DNA of 44,999 nucleotides from an uncultured Bacilli bacterium (GCA_947629265.1 CANRCZ010000010.1:1-44999), one strand, 5' to 3'. Shown: positions 25,377 to 33,408, counted from the stretch's first letter. Numbers and translations: made by a program. The notes: a model not told the origin generated them from the sequence alone.

Positions 25377-25586
25377 GGTTATAGTTCTTTTTTTGTTTGT
25401 TAATTTGAATATGTAATCTAAACTTACATTGTAAAATTGTGATATTTTTATCATTACCTCGTATGGTAGTTCTCTTTTTTCTGTTTCGTAGTTACTATAT
25501 GCTTGTTGTGTTATGTTTAATATTTTAGCTAATTGTGTTTGTGATAGATCATTATCTTCTCTTAAATCTTTTAATCTTGTATACAT
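25368..25586 (-). CDS. XRE-family DNA-binding regulator
   Basis: The protein is 72 aa from the ATG at 25586 (MYTRLKDLREDNDLSQ); a TTG at 25604 would add six residues. It is a single helix-turn-helix domain: LSQTQLAKILNITQQAYSNYETEKRELPYEVMIKISQFYNVSLDYIF. It lacks any other domain, like small phage-type repressors. It is divergent from the third lectin-like surface gene, whose promoter has three 17-base palindromes and is the most likely target. No good ribosome-binding site precedes either start (an AAAGGA lies about 55 bases upstream), so the protein may be made at low level. Confidence 0.82.
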   Translation of the reverse strand: MYTRLKDLREDNDLSQTQLAKILNITQQAYSNYETEKRELPYEVMIKISQFYNVSLDYIFKLTNKKRTITKK

Positions 25587-25688
25587 TTTTTCACTTATAA
25601 TCAATCAATTATAATTTAATTAATATTTTAATTGATTAATTCCTTTCTATTTTATATTTTTTTGTTTCTTCTAACTAAAATTTTATAT

Positions 25689-25760
25689 TAAAACAAATTG
25701 TTGTATTGACTTTTACAACAAAACGTTTTATAATTAATTAAACTACAACAAAATGTTGTA
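25689..25760 (+). promoter_or_regulatory. Promoter of the third lectin-like surface gene with three operators
   Basis: The promoter is TTGACT (25706-25711), 17 bases, TATAAT (25729-25734). Operators: TACAACAAAATGTTGTA, a perfect palindrome at 25744-25760 just after the transcription start; the same with two changes at 25714-25730, filling the spacer; and another with two changes at 25689-25705, ending at the -35. Spacing is 25 and 30 bases. Occupancy would block RNA polymerase. The divergent XRE protein is the candidate repressor. Confidence 0.85.
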
Positions 25761-25810
25761 ATAAAATATTATTATCATTATTAAAAATAATTAAAAAAGG
25801 AGTTGTTTAA

Positions 25811-26689
25811 ATGAAAAAAATATTAACAAGAATTTTTGATAAGAAAAGATTTGTATTTGTTTTTGGATTATTAATAGGAGTAGTACTTATGGGTGGTGTA
25901 AGTCGAGGACTTGATGAATATACTAGTGCAGGTGTTAGCTATACTGGAAAAGATGGAACAACCGTTTCTGTAAAGCAAGCGTTAGATGATTTGATAACTA
26001 AGTCATCTAAAATTGATACATTAGAAAAACAGGTATCTGATTATGAGAAACAAGTATCTGAATATAAAAAATTAACCATTTATCTAGCAGATCAAGTAAA
26101 AGTTGGAGATTACGTAGCTTATGATGCAGGTAACTGGAGTATAACTGCTGACAAACCAACAGAACAAGGAAAGTTTGGCGGATATACTAAAAATCAAAGT
26201 AAAAACAAAAGTGTAGCATGTTACGAAAGTTCAGCTCCATCATATAATGGTTGGCGTGTGCTTACCGTAAATAAAACCACTCATGACGTGACTATCGTAC
26301 ATGCGGGTCAACCTGAATGTTACTATCATAAATATGGAAATGGTGAAGCTAGTGCACAATTGTTACAAGGACATACAAATGTTTATGTAAATACAACATA
26401 TGCTCAATCTGACCACATAATGACTAAAGACGAAGCTGAAAAAATCACAGGTAATACAAATTCTACTGAAGACACATTACGAAAAACTGGGGCATATTAC
26501 TGGCTGGCCACTGCTTACAGTAACAATACCTTGTGGGACGTGCGCAACACTGGCGTCATGTACAACAGCAGCGGCGGCGGCTCGTGGGGCATTCGTCCTG
26601 TTGTAGTTCTAAAATCTGGTGTCTTAACTACGGGTCAAGGTAAAGATAGTTTTGGAAATACAGCATGGCAATTGGTAGCACCAAAATAG
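25811..26689 (+). CDS. Surface protein with membrane anchor, coiled coil and lectin-like C-terminus (operator-controlled paralogue)
   Basis: The protein is 292 aa. It has a basic N-terminus, a membrane helix (residues 15-31, FVFGLLIGVVLMGGV), SAGVSYTGKDGTTVSVKQALDDLI as in its paralogues, a coiled coil (IDTLEKQVSDYEKQVSEYKKL), a GWRVL and IVHAGQPECYYH middle, and a variable GC-rich C-terminus YYWLA ... SWGIRPVVVLK. It has no G tract: its start is normal, with AAAGGAG and ATG, and control is by the three-operator promoter instead. So the family uses two different switches. It is extracellular by topology; the ligand is unknown. Confidence 0.85.
   Translation: MKKILTRIFDKKRFVFVFGLLIGVVLMGGVSRGLDEYTSAGVSYTGKDGTTVSVKQALDDLITKSSKIDTLEKQVSDYEKQVSEYKKLTIYLADQVKVGDYVAYDAGNWSITADKPTEQGKFGGYTKNQSKNKSVACYESSAPSYNGWRVLTVNKTTHDVTIVHAGQPECYYHKYGNGEASAQLLQGHTNVYVNTTYAQSDHIMTKDEAEKITGNTNSTEDTLRKTGAYYWLATAYSNNTLWDVRNTGVMYNSSGGGSWGIRPVVVLKSGVLTTGQGKDSFGNTAWQLVAPK
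26501..26598 (+). other. Candidate hypervariable segment (DGR-like) of the third lectin-like surface gene
   Basis: Bases 26501-26590 contain about 55 G or C in 90, against a very AT-rich surrounding gene. Most codons in it end in C (TAC, AAC, GAC, CGC, GGC, GTC, AGC). It ends in TCGTGGGGC and ATTCGTCC, matching the end of the segment at 25112-25212. Confidence 0.55.
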
Positions 26690-26879
26690 AACATAAATCC
26701 ACCCAAGCTGGACTTAAGCCCTAGCGAACTGATAATTATTAGGTTAAAATATATAAGTGTTAAATGTGAATAATGAAATAAAAAAAGTATAAATTATATT
26801 TAAAATTTATCATAAAAATACTGTCAAAAGACAGTTTTTCTTTATATATTTAAACAAAATATTACGTCAAAATAATAAT
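26690..26879 (+). other. Intergenic stretch after the third lectin-like gene, with terminator
   Basis: The first 60 bases are unusually GC-rich for the intergenic DNA here (CCACCCAAGCTGGACTTAAG and following). I see no gene, template repeat or RNA in it. The clear element is a terminator at 26820-26843, ACTGTC AAAA GACAGT followed by TTTTCTTT. Confidence 0.6.
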
Positions 26880-26908
26880 TTGAAAAAATATTTAATATAT
26901 AGTATAAT
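26880..26908 (+). promoter_or_regulatory. Promoter of the sensor operon
   Basis: TTGAAA (26880-26885), 17 bases, TATAAT (26903-26908), 29 bases before the ATG at 26937. Confidence 0.75.
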
Positions 26909-26936
26909 GTAAGACAGTGAAGAAGGGATTGATTTA

Positions 26937-27389
26937 ATGGAAAATGTATTAAAATTTATTAAAGAACATAAAATACTTACAACACTTATAATAATGTTAA
27001 TCATATTCATTATACTATTTATTATTTTATATAACGTATTATTCGTTTACAACGACGATAATCGCTTAAACGGTAAAAAAGAGGTTGAAATAAGCGATAA
27101 AAATCAAATCGTCGAATCAATAAAAAAATACGATAACGTTGAAGACGCTAAAATTAACATTGTAACTAAAGAAATAACTATTATAGTCGACGTAACAAAA
27201 GATTTACAAAAAGATAAAGCTAAAGAGATTGCTAATAAAATACTAGATGAATTCGATGATACCGAAAAAGAATATTACGATATTCAAATAATGGCAACAT
27301 GTAAAAAATGCGCTGCCGATGACGATACATACCCTATTATAGGATATAAAAATAACTCTAACGATAAAATAGTATGGAGTAACAATTAG
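26937..27389 (+). CDS. Membrane-anchored hypothetical protein, partner of the GGDEF sensor
   Basis: The protein is 150 aa. There is one strong membrane helix (about residues 14-36), then an extracytoplasmic domain of about 110 residues with an alpha/beta pattern resembling heavy-metal-associated or SEA-like small domains (IVESIKKYDNVEDAKINIVTKEITIIVDVTKDL) and a CKKC motif (IMATCKKCAADDD). I cannot name the family. The next gene starts 8 bases after its stop behind AGGTGAT, so the two are co-translated and the protein may be an accessory of the sensor. Confidence 0.68.
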   Translation: MENVLKFIKEHKILTTLIIMLIIFIILFIILYNVLFVYNDDNRLNGKKEVEISDKNQIVESIKKYDNVEDAKINIVTKEITIIVDVTKDLQKDKAKEIANKILDEFDDTEKEYYDIQIMATCKKCAADDDTYPIIGYKNNSNDKIVWSNN

Positions 27390-27397
27390 GTGATAAG

Positions 27398-29434
27398 ATG
27401 AAAAAGAAAAAAATAATTATTATAATATTAGTAGTAATACTATTAATCCTTTTAGGAGTTGGAGGATATTTCTTCTTCTATAAAAAAGATAACAATAACC
27501 TAACAAGTGCCGATAGACAGTGGATTGAAAAAAATAAAAACGAAATAATCGACATATCCATTATAAACAATATACCAGTCTTTAACTACGATGGTGATGG
27601 TGTCCTATTCGATTTACTAACAAACCTAAAAGAAGAAACAGGACTAGATTTTAACGAACTACCATATAGTACTGGCGATAGTGATGGACTAGGTCTAATC
27701 TTAACTGATGAACTACAAGAAAACGATAAAATAATCTATAAAGATAACTACGTTATCTTATCAAAAGATAAAGTATCATATAACAATGTCGAAGATATCA
27801 AACCAATGGTATTAGGTGTCGCTAAAGAAGATAGCGAAGATACAAAATACTACCTAAAATCAAATAGAGATTTAACCTATAAAGAATATAGTAGCTACAC
27901 AGATTTATTAAGCGAAATAAAAAACGAAAACACAACCATCGATGGTATCGTAATACCTAAAATAACCTACCTTAAAGAAATACTAGAAAACGATGACTTA
28001 TCGATCACTTATAACATATCCGATATGTATAAAAGTATCGTACTAAGACTAGGTGATAACGATAAATTAAACGATATCCTAACAAAATACCTAAATAACT
28101 GGCTAAATACTCAATATAACGATTCATTCAATAGCCATTTCACATCAAGCTATTTCAACTTTAAAGGTATCGATGAACAAGAAAAAACTAACTTTAAAAC
28201 TGGTAAAACATATACATACGGTTTCGTAGCATATGCCCCATACATTAGTATCGTAAACAAAAAAGTAGTCGGTATTAACTATAATATTATCGATGAATTC
28301 GCTAGGTTAAACGATATCGAAATCAAATGGAAAGAATATAAAAGCAATAAAGAATTAGTCGATGCTTTCAATAAAGGTGAATTCGATTTCTTCCTAGATA
28401 CGACTGCTAACTTAGAATATAACGTTGAAACCGCTATATCAAACACTAAATTCGATGACGCTATAGCAATCGTTTCTAAAAATAATGATGATATTATCAA
28501 ATCACCATCATCATTAAAAGATAAAAACGTTATTACAATTAAAGACTCAAAAATAGCTGAATACCTTTCTATCTACGATATCAAAACTAAAACATACGAT
28601 AAATTAATCGATCTATTAAAAAATAAAAAAGAAGATGATATCGTCGTATTAGATTATATGACATACGAAATATATAAAGATAAATACTTTAAAGATTATC
28701 AAGTAGATACTTTATATAACCTATCAAATAACTATCACTTTGTAAGTAACAACAAAGAAGAAAACAAAGTATTCAATGATTACTTTATGTTCTATCTAAA
28801 TTATACCGACGTTAACCAATATAAAAATGTTGTAAGTGCTAATAATTTTAAAGAAAATAACATTATAAAATTTGGACCAATCATAGCTTTAATCGTACTT
28901 ATAATTTTAGTTATATTCCTAATTGTTAGTATCGTCGATAAAGTAAAAAATAGAGAAAAGAAATACGTTATTTCAAAAGAAGATAAAATTAAATATATCG
29001 ATTCCTTAACGTCATTAAAAAATAGAGCTTATCTAAACGATTCAATCGAAAATTGGGATGAAAGTGATATCTATCCACAAGCTATCGTCATCATCGATTT
29101 AAACAACGTTGCCTACATTAACGATAACTATGGTCATCAAGAGGGCGATAACCTAATCAAAGAAGCTGCATCAATTCTAATAAATAACCAAGTAGAAAAT
29201 ACCGAAATAATCCGTACTAACGGAAATGAGTTCTTAATATATATGATAGACTATGATGAAAAACAAGTCGTATCTTATATAAGAAAACTTACCAAAGATT
29301 TCAAAGACTTATCACACGGTTTTGGAGCTGCTATCGGTTATAGTATGATAACAGATGCTATTAAAACGATCGATGACGCTATCAACGAAGCTACTTTAGA
29401 TATGAAAAATAATAAAGAAGAAATTCAAAATTAA
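27398..29434 (+). CDS. Periplasmic-binding-domain sensor with degenerate GGDEF domain
   Basis: The protein is 678 aa. It has a membrane helix (residues 5-27), two extracellular solute-binding-protein-3-like modules (about 35-260 and 265-480; FKTGKTYTYGFVAYAPYISI begins the second), a second membrane helix (about 494-518) and a cytoplasmic GGDEF domain (about 540-675). The domain keeps the nucleotide-site residues in IDLNNVAYINDNYGHQEGDNLI, but the signature loop reads NGNEF instead of GG(D/E)EF, lacking the metal/catalytic acidic residue. It is likely a small-molecule sensor whose output is c-di-GMP/GTP binding or very weak synthesis. There is no EAL domain. Confidence 0.83.
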   Translation: MKKKKIIIIILVVILLILLGVGGYFFFYKKDNNNLTSADRQWIEKNKNEIIDISIINNIPVFNYDGDGVLFDLLTNLKEETGLDFNELPYSTGDSDGLGLILTDELQENDKIIYKDNYVILSKDKVSYNNVEDIKPMVLGVAKEDSEDTKYYLKSNRDLTYKEYSSYTDLLSEIKNENTTIDGIVIPKITYLKEILENDDLSITYNISDMYKSIVLRLGDNDKLNDILTKYLNNWLNTQYNDSFNSHFTSSYFNFKGIDEQEKTNFKTGKTYTYGFVAYAPYISIVNKKVVGINYNIIDEFARLNDIEIKWKEYKSNKELVDAFNKGEFDFFLDTTANLEYNVETAISNTKFDDAIAIVSKNNDDIIKSPSSLKDKNVITIKDSKIAEYLSIYDIKTKTYDKLIDLLKNKKEDDIVVLDYMTYEIYKDKYFKDYQVDTLYNLSNNYHFVSNNKEENKVFNDYFMFYLNYTDVNQYKNVVSANNFKENNIIKFGPIIALIVLIILVIFLIVSIVDKVKNREKKYVISKEDKIKYIDSLTSLKNRAYLNDSIENWDESDIYPQAIVIIDLNNVAYINDNYGHQEGDNLIKEAASILINNQVENTEIIRTNGNEFLIYMIDYDEKQVVSYIRKLTKDFKDLSHGFGAAIGYSMITDAIKTIDDAINEATLDMKNNKEEIQN

Positions 29435-29456
29435 GAGTGATTACACTCTTTTTTTA
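29433..29456 (+). terminator. Terminator of the sensor operon
   Basis: AAGAGTG ATTA CACTCTT followed by TTTTT; the stem overlaps the stop codon. Confidence 0.8.
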
Positions 29457-29524
29457 TGTATAACTCTTATTACTTTTTTCATATAAATGTGGTATAATAA
29501 AATAGTAAGATGGTAGGTGTAATT

Positions 29525-30184
29525 ATGTTGTACGAATATTTTTTATTGTTTTTAATCTATTCATTTATGGGATGGCTTATGGAGGTTATTCTATCATTTA
29601 TTCAACATAAAAAATTTATCAATAGAGGCTTTCTAATAGGTCCATATTGTCCAATATATGGATGTGGCTGTCTATTCATGATAATGACACTAAAAAAATA
29701 CTTAGATGATCCTTTAGCCTTATTTATCATGTCGACTTTAAGTTGTTCAATATTAGAATACGTCACCAGCTATATCATGGAAAAAATTTTTCATGCTAGA
29801 TGGTGGGATTATAGCGATAAAAAATTCAATATCAATGGTAGGATATGTTTAGAAACCCTTGTACCATTTGGTGTCTTAGGATGCTTAGTTATGTACATAA
29901 TAAATCCCTTTTTTACAGGTATCTTAAACAAAATTCCTAATTTAGTTTTAATTATCTTAAGTATTGTTTTATTTATTCTATTTATTGTCGATCTATCAGT
30001 ATCATTTAAAATAATTTATAACTTTAAAAATACAACTAAGAAACTTTCTAAAGATAATACCGAAGAAATAACTAATAAAGTAAGAAATATTCTAGCTAAT
30101 AGATCTATTTTAAATAGAAGACTTGTCAATGCGTTTCCTAAATTAAAAATAAAAAAAATCAATATCAAACTTAGAAAGGAATGA
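29525..30184 (+). CDS. CmpB-like membrane protein (putative ABC transporter permease, PF06541 type)
   Basis: The protein is 219 aa. The family signature is FLIYSFMGWLMEVILSF, RGFLIGPYCPIYGCG, LEYVTSYIMEKIFHARWWDYSDKKFNINGRICLETLVPFGVLG. It has about five membrane helices and a basic C-terminal tail. The family is named as a permease but no transport has been shown that I know of. I prefer the ATG at 29525 over 29510, since AGGTG lies 5-10 bases upstream. A TGGTATAAT extended -10 lies at about 29493. It overlaps nothing; ldh starts 4 bases after its stop. A smaller relative is at 33471. Confidence 0.82.
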   Translation: MLYEYFLLFLIYSFMGWLMEVILSFIQHKKFINRGFLIGPYCPIYGCGCLFMIMTLKKYLDDPLALFIMSTLSCSILEYVTSYIMEKIFHARWWDYSDKKFNINGRICLETLVPFGVLGCLVMYIINPFFTGILNKIPNLVLIILSIVLFILFIVDLSVSFKIIYNFKNTTKKLSKDNTEEITNKVRNILANRSILNRRLVNAFPKLKIKKINIKLRKE

Positions 30185-30188
30185 TTTT

Positions 30189-31097
30189 ATGAATAAGGTA
30201 GTTTTAATAGGTTGTGGTAATGTTGGAATGAGCTATGCTTATGCTTTATTAAACCAACAAACCCACGTAAATGAATTAGTTTTAATCGATTTAGATGAAA
30301 ATCGTATTACTGGTGAGGTAATGGATTTAAACCACTGTTTAGCTTTTGCTCCATCAAAATTGAGTATTAAAGTCGGTAATTATAGTGATTGTAAAGATGC
30401 TAGTATCGTCGTTATAGCAGCAGGCGCTAATCAAAACGTTGGTGAAACTAGAATGGATTTAATTACTAAAAATAGTAGTATTTTTAAAAATATTGTTGAA
30501 AATGTTATGAATAGTGGTTTTGATGGTATTTTCTTAGTAGCAACTAACCCTTTAGATATAATGACTTATATAACTTGGAAATATTCTAAATTGGATACTA
30601 GTAGGGTAATTGGAAGCGGAACTAGTTTAGATACCGCTAGACTTAGATATTTATTAAGTGATAAATTAGGAATAAGCGCTAAGGATATTCATGCATATGT
30701 TATCGGTGAACATGGTGATAGTGAATTTATTCCTTGGTGCAATGCTAATATCGGTCTACAAAATATTAAAGATTATATAAATGAAACTGATATGAACGAT
30801 ATCTATGTCGACGTTAGAGATGCTGCCTATGAAATAATAAATAGAAAAGGATCAACTTGTTATGGTATAGGTATGTGTTTAGTTAGAATTACCAATGCTA
30901 TTTTAGGTGATGAAAATGCTGTTATTACAGTATCAAATTATGATAGCAACAACGACGTTTATGTTAGTACACCAGTTATCCTTAATCGTCAAGGTATTAA
31001 AAAAAGGATATATATGCGTTTAAGTGAGGAAGAAGAGAACAAATTACAAAGTTCTATTGATACTATTAAATCAGCGATAAAGAGTATTGAATTGTAA
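30189..31097 (+). CDS. ldh: L-lactate dehydrogenase
   Basis: The protein is 302 aa. The NAD-binding loop is GCGNVGMSYAYALL. The substrate-loop region is AGANQNVGETRMDLI, with Gln where malate dehydrogenases have Arg. VATNPLDIMTYITWK and the catalytic-histidine motif YVIGEHGDSEFIPW follow. It reduces pyruvate to L-lactate with NADH, the fermentative end step in the cytoplasm. It is co-transcribed with the CmpB-like gene. No hairpin terminator is visible after it, so read-through into the tRNA promoter region is possible. Confidence 0.95.
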   Translation: MNKVVLIGCGNVGMSYAYALLNQQTHVNELVLIDLDENRITGEVMDLNHCLAFAPSKLSIKVGNYSDCKDASIVVIAAGANQNVGETRMDLITKNSSIFKNIVENVMNSGFDGIFLVATNPLDIMTYITWKYSKLDTSRVIGSGTSLDTARLRYLLSDKLGISAKDIHAYVIGEHGDSEFIPWCNANIGLQNIKDYINETDMNDIYVDVRDAAYEIINRKGSTCYGIGMCLVRITNAILGDENAVITVSNYDSNNDVYVSTPVILNRQGIKKRIYMRLSEEEENKLQSSIDTIKSAIKSIEL

Positions 31098-31125
31098 TTA
31101 TTTAATAAATAATTTAAAATAAATG

Positions 31126-31153
31126 TTGAAATTTATATAAATTGTGTTATAAT
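31126..31153 (+). promoter_or_regulatory. tRNA-Arg promoter
   Basis: TTGAAA (31126-31131), 16 bases, TATAAT (31148-31153), 19 bases before the tRNA. Confidence 0.7.
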
Positions 31154-31172
31154 TTTTATATACTCTTTTTAT

Positions 31173-31249
31173 GCACCCGTAGCTCAGCTGGATAGAGTGT
31201 TTGGCTACGAACCAAAAGGTCAGGGGTTCGAATCCCTTCGGGTGCACCA
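31173..31249 (+). tRNA. tRNA-Arg (anticodon ACG)
   Basis: The acceptor stem GCACCCG (31173-31179) pairs with CGGGTGC (31239-31245). The anticodon stem TTTGG/CCAAA encloses CTACGAA, giving anticodon ACG. The T arm is GGGGTTCGAATCCC. CCA is encoded at 31247-31249. The lineage-specific genes and repeats downstream suggest it may serve as an integration site. Confidence 0.95.
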
Positions 31250-31414
31250 GTGACGTTTCTGTTCGAACTTATTCGAACTTAATATAAAAATGAATAGCCT
31301 CTTAGGTTATTTTGATACACTTGTCAAAATACCTAGGGGGTTAATTATTTTGTCAAAACAAAATAATAAAATAAATTAAAAATATGATATACTATATCTT
31401 ATAGGAGGGTTATT

Positions 31415-31798
31415 ATGGATTTATATAATATTAGAATAATAAATTCAGGTAGAAATGAATATAGAGGTAATATAGTTATTGATGAAAATCAATCAATATA
31501 TGGTATTTGTACTGAAAAAAATTACGATAATGAAGATAAAATATTAGGTCAATTAACTTCAGATGGAATGTATATTGAGATTCAAAGTGAAAGTGAAAAA
31601 ATTCCTGTTTTGGCAAAACCTAGTGATTATTTTCCTAAAAAATCTATTGCTCAATCAAGTTATTTTTTTGGTAACTCACTGGATTCTATAAATGATACAA
31701 TATATATTGAAATTACAAATGTTAAAGATATAGAACAGAAATTATCTAATGATTGTAATAAAAAAATGCAATTAATCAATCATCAAAAAAAGTTGTAG
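31415..31798 (+). CDS. Hypothetical protein, 127 aa
   Basis: I recognise no family. The start is MDLYNIRIINSGRNEYRGNI behind AGGAGGG (31403-31409). The N-terminal half looks beta-rich (GNIVIDENQSIYGICTEKN, SDGMYIEIQS) and the C-terminus is lysine-rich. There is no signal peptide or membrane helix. TATACT at about 31389 could be its -10. It is followed by a terminator and lies in the accessory region after tRNA-Arg. Confidence 0.6.
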   Translation: MDLYNIRIINSGRNEYRGNIVIDENQSIYGICTEKNYDNEDKILGQLTSDGMYIEIQSESEKIPVLAKPSDYFPKKSIAQSSYFFGNSLDSINDTIYIEITNVKDIEQKLSNDCNKKMQLINHQKKL

Positions 31799-31829
31799 AT
31801 TACTCCGTCACTCGCACCAGATTTATAAC

Positions 31830-31857
31830 AAACTCGAACTATTAAGCTCGAGTTTTA
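31830..31857 (+). terminator. Terminator after the 127-aa hypothetical gene
   Basis: AACTCGA ... TCGAGTT with a short A/T loop, followed by TTTT. Confidence 0.65.
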
Positions 31858-31910
31858 ATATGTTTTAAAATATGATATAATACTTAAAGTAAAAGAAATG
31901 AGGTAAAATA

Positions 31911-32327
31911 GTGAATAATAAAAAAGATACAATAAGATTAGATTTTAAAACCTGGCTATTTCTATTTTTAACTAGGACAGTTAAAGTGGAGCATACACCA
32001 GTTTTAGAAGAAAGAGATAAATTAACAATGTATGCTAAAGATAGCAGTCCAAATGAAATATATATATTTAAAAATTATGAGGAATATAGAAATTTCTTTT
32101 TAATGTATCTAAATGAAGCAAGCAACAATTTAATAGATTTAGCTATATATACAAAAGGCAGTAAAGGACAAATAATTGCTTTAAAAGGCTTATGTGAGTA
32201 CATTATTGTTAAAAAGAAAGTTAATGATTTTTATAATTCAATTACGCAAGAACAAATAAACAAAATCCATTCAAAAAGTAATTCTATAAGTAAAGAAAAA
32301 GAGATTACTAAAAAACTTAGTTTCTAA
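31911..32327 (+). CDS. Hypothetical protein, 138 aa
   Basis: I recognise no family. It has a GTG start (MNNKKDTIRLDFKTWLFLFL) behind GAGGTAAA. One moderately hydrophobic stretch, KTWLFLFLTRTV, occurs near the N-terminus; the rest is mixed helix (YEEYRNFFLMYLNEASNNLIDL). The C-terminus is lysine-rich. It has its own TGATATAAT -10 (about 31873-31881). It lies between tRNA-Arg and the twin small RNAs; with the 127-aa gene it forms a lineage-specific pair. Confidence 0.58.
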   Translation: MNNKKDTIRLDFKTWLFLFLTRTVKVEHTPVLEERDKLTMYAKDSSPNEIYIFKNYEEYRNFFLMYLNEASNNLIDLAIYTKGSKGQIIALKGLCEYIIVKKKVNDFYNSITQEQINKIHSKSNSISKEKEITKKLSF

Positions 32328-32434
32328 TAAATTATAGTATCATAATAAGTTTTATTGTATTAAGTTGTTATCATTCTTCCTTTAAACACCAGTGATAGAT
32401 ATGTTCCAACTTTTCGAACTTTTATATAGAAGAC

Positions 32435-32583
32435 TTGATAGAAGCTTGTTTTTGTGGTATTATGAATGTGTCAAGGGAACTTGCATAAAATAAAAAAGAG
32501 GAACATTCGATTCTGAAAGTGAATGTCACCTCATTATATGAGTTATGACACTCGTTCAGTGATGAAAGAGTGTCAATTTTTTA
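32435..32583 (+). ncRNA. Twin structured small RNA, copy 1 (promoter, hairpins, terminator)
   Basis: The promoter is TTGATA (32435-32440), 17 bases, TATTAT (32458-32463). The transcript would begin near 32470. It holds a hairpin CAAG-GGAA-CTTG (32472-32483) with a GNRA loop, a second hairpin GAGG.ACATTC / GAATGT..CCTC (32498-32532), and a terminator TGACACTC / GAGTGTCA (32546-32575) followed by Ts. No open frame with a ribosome-binding site is seen inside. Copy 2 lies 297 bases downstream. I cannot assign a known RNA family. Confidence 0.68.
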
Positions 32584-32731
32584 TAACTGCTACCAATAAA
32601 GATAGAAGAAATAAAATGATAGCAATGTAACGAAGAATCTTTATTATAAATTTAAAATAGCTTATATAATAATCAAAAAATAAATGATACTAAAAAAACA
32701 AAAAATAAAATTGAATAGTAACCAAAATGAC

Positions 32732-32885
32732 TTGATAAAAGCTTGTTTTTATGGTATTATGAATATGTCAAGGAAACTTGCACAAAATAGAAAAGGATAC
32801 GTTCGATTGAGTGAATCAGATGTTATCCCTTATATGGATTGCAATTGATATCAACAAACGTTGAAATCAGATGCTTTTATTATTT
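32732..32885 (+). ncRNA. Twin structured small RNA, copy 2
   Basis: The promoter is TTGATA (32732-32737), 17 bases, TATTAT (32755-32760), nearly identical to copy 1. The first hairpin CAAG-GAAA-CTTG (32769-32780) keeps a GNRA loop with a changed base. The second hairpin pairs GGATA with TATCC (32795-32828). The terminator, GCA.TGAT.TCAAC / GTTGA.ATCA.TGC (32841-32874) followed by TTTT, is different in sequence from copy 1 but in the same place, so the structure is conserved while the sequence has drifted. Confidence 0.68.
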
Positions 32886-32920
32886 TATTAGTAAAATAAT
32901 TACAATTGAGAATAGTAGTA

Positions 32921-32960
32921 ACATTATAAAAAAAGAGATAGTTCTCTTTTTTTATAATGT
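32921..32960. terminator. Perfect 18-bp inverted repeat, bidirectional terminator-like
   Basis: ACATTATAAAAAAAGAGA TAGT TCTCTTTTTTTATAATGT pairs over all 18 positions (each arm quoted separately). It could stop transcription from both sides. Confidence 0.7.
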
Positions 32961-33078
32961 CATCACCATATATTTTTTAAAGTAACTTGAACAAGAAAGT
33001 ATAAAAAACGATAAAATAGTTACTTTTCTTTTAGATTTATGCTATAATACTATCTAATTAAAGGTGGTGTATATTATT

Positions 33079-33408
33079 ATGATTAATATCGAAAAAACTA
33101 ACAAAAAATTAGTAAAAGAAAATGATACCTGTGATATAAAATTACAATTAGAACCTGAAGAAAGATTAAATACAACTAAAATTTCTGATGCACATTCAGT
33201 TATGGATGATTTCATGAAAAAATTAGCTAATGATGAATTAGTTCTTGATAAAGAACAACCTATTCAAGAAATAAAATTAGATGATAATTTTATTTACGAA
33301 CAATTAGAAAGCTATAAAAAATTGTTGAAATCACCAATTATACAAGAACTACAAGGTCCAAGTTTAGTAAAAACTAAAACTTATCAAAATAGTAAAAGTA
33401 ACAATTAA
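33079..33408 (+). CDS. Hypothetical acidic protein, 109 aa
   Basis: I recognise no family. I chose the ATG at 33079 (MINIEKTNKKLVKEN); AAGGTGGTG at 33061-33069 is its ribosome-binding site, so the GTG at 33064 is not the start. It is hydrophilic, rich in Glu/Lys/Asp, and probably helical (KISDAHSVMDDFMKKLANDE, YEQLESYKKLL). No signal peptide or membrane helix is visible. The promoter TTACTT-17-TATAAT lies at about 33020-33048, with TGC before the -10. A terminator follows it. Confidence 0.58.
   Translation: MINIEKTNKKLVKENDTCDIKLQLEPEERLNTTKISDAHSVMDDFMKKLANDELVLDKEQPIQEIKLDDNFIYEQLESYKKLLKSPIIQELQGPSLVKTKTYQNSKSNN

Noticed and set aside
26690-26760. GC-richer stretch after the third lectin-like gene as a possible DGR template repeat
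   Set aside because: I found none of the fixed blocks (TGGCTGGC, ACCTTGTGG, TCGTGGGG) in it and no AAC-rich codon run, so it is not a template for these genes.
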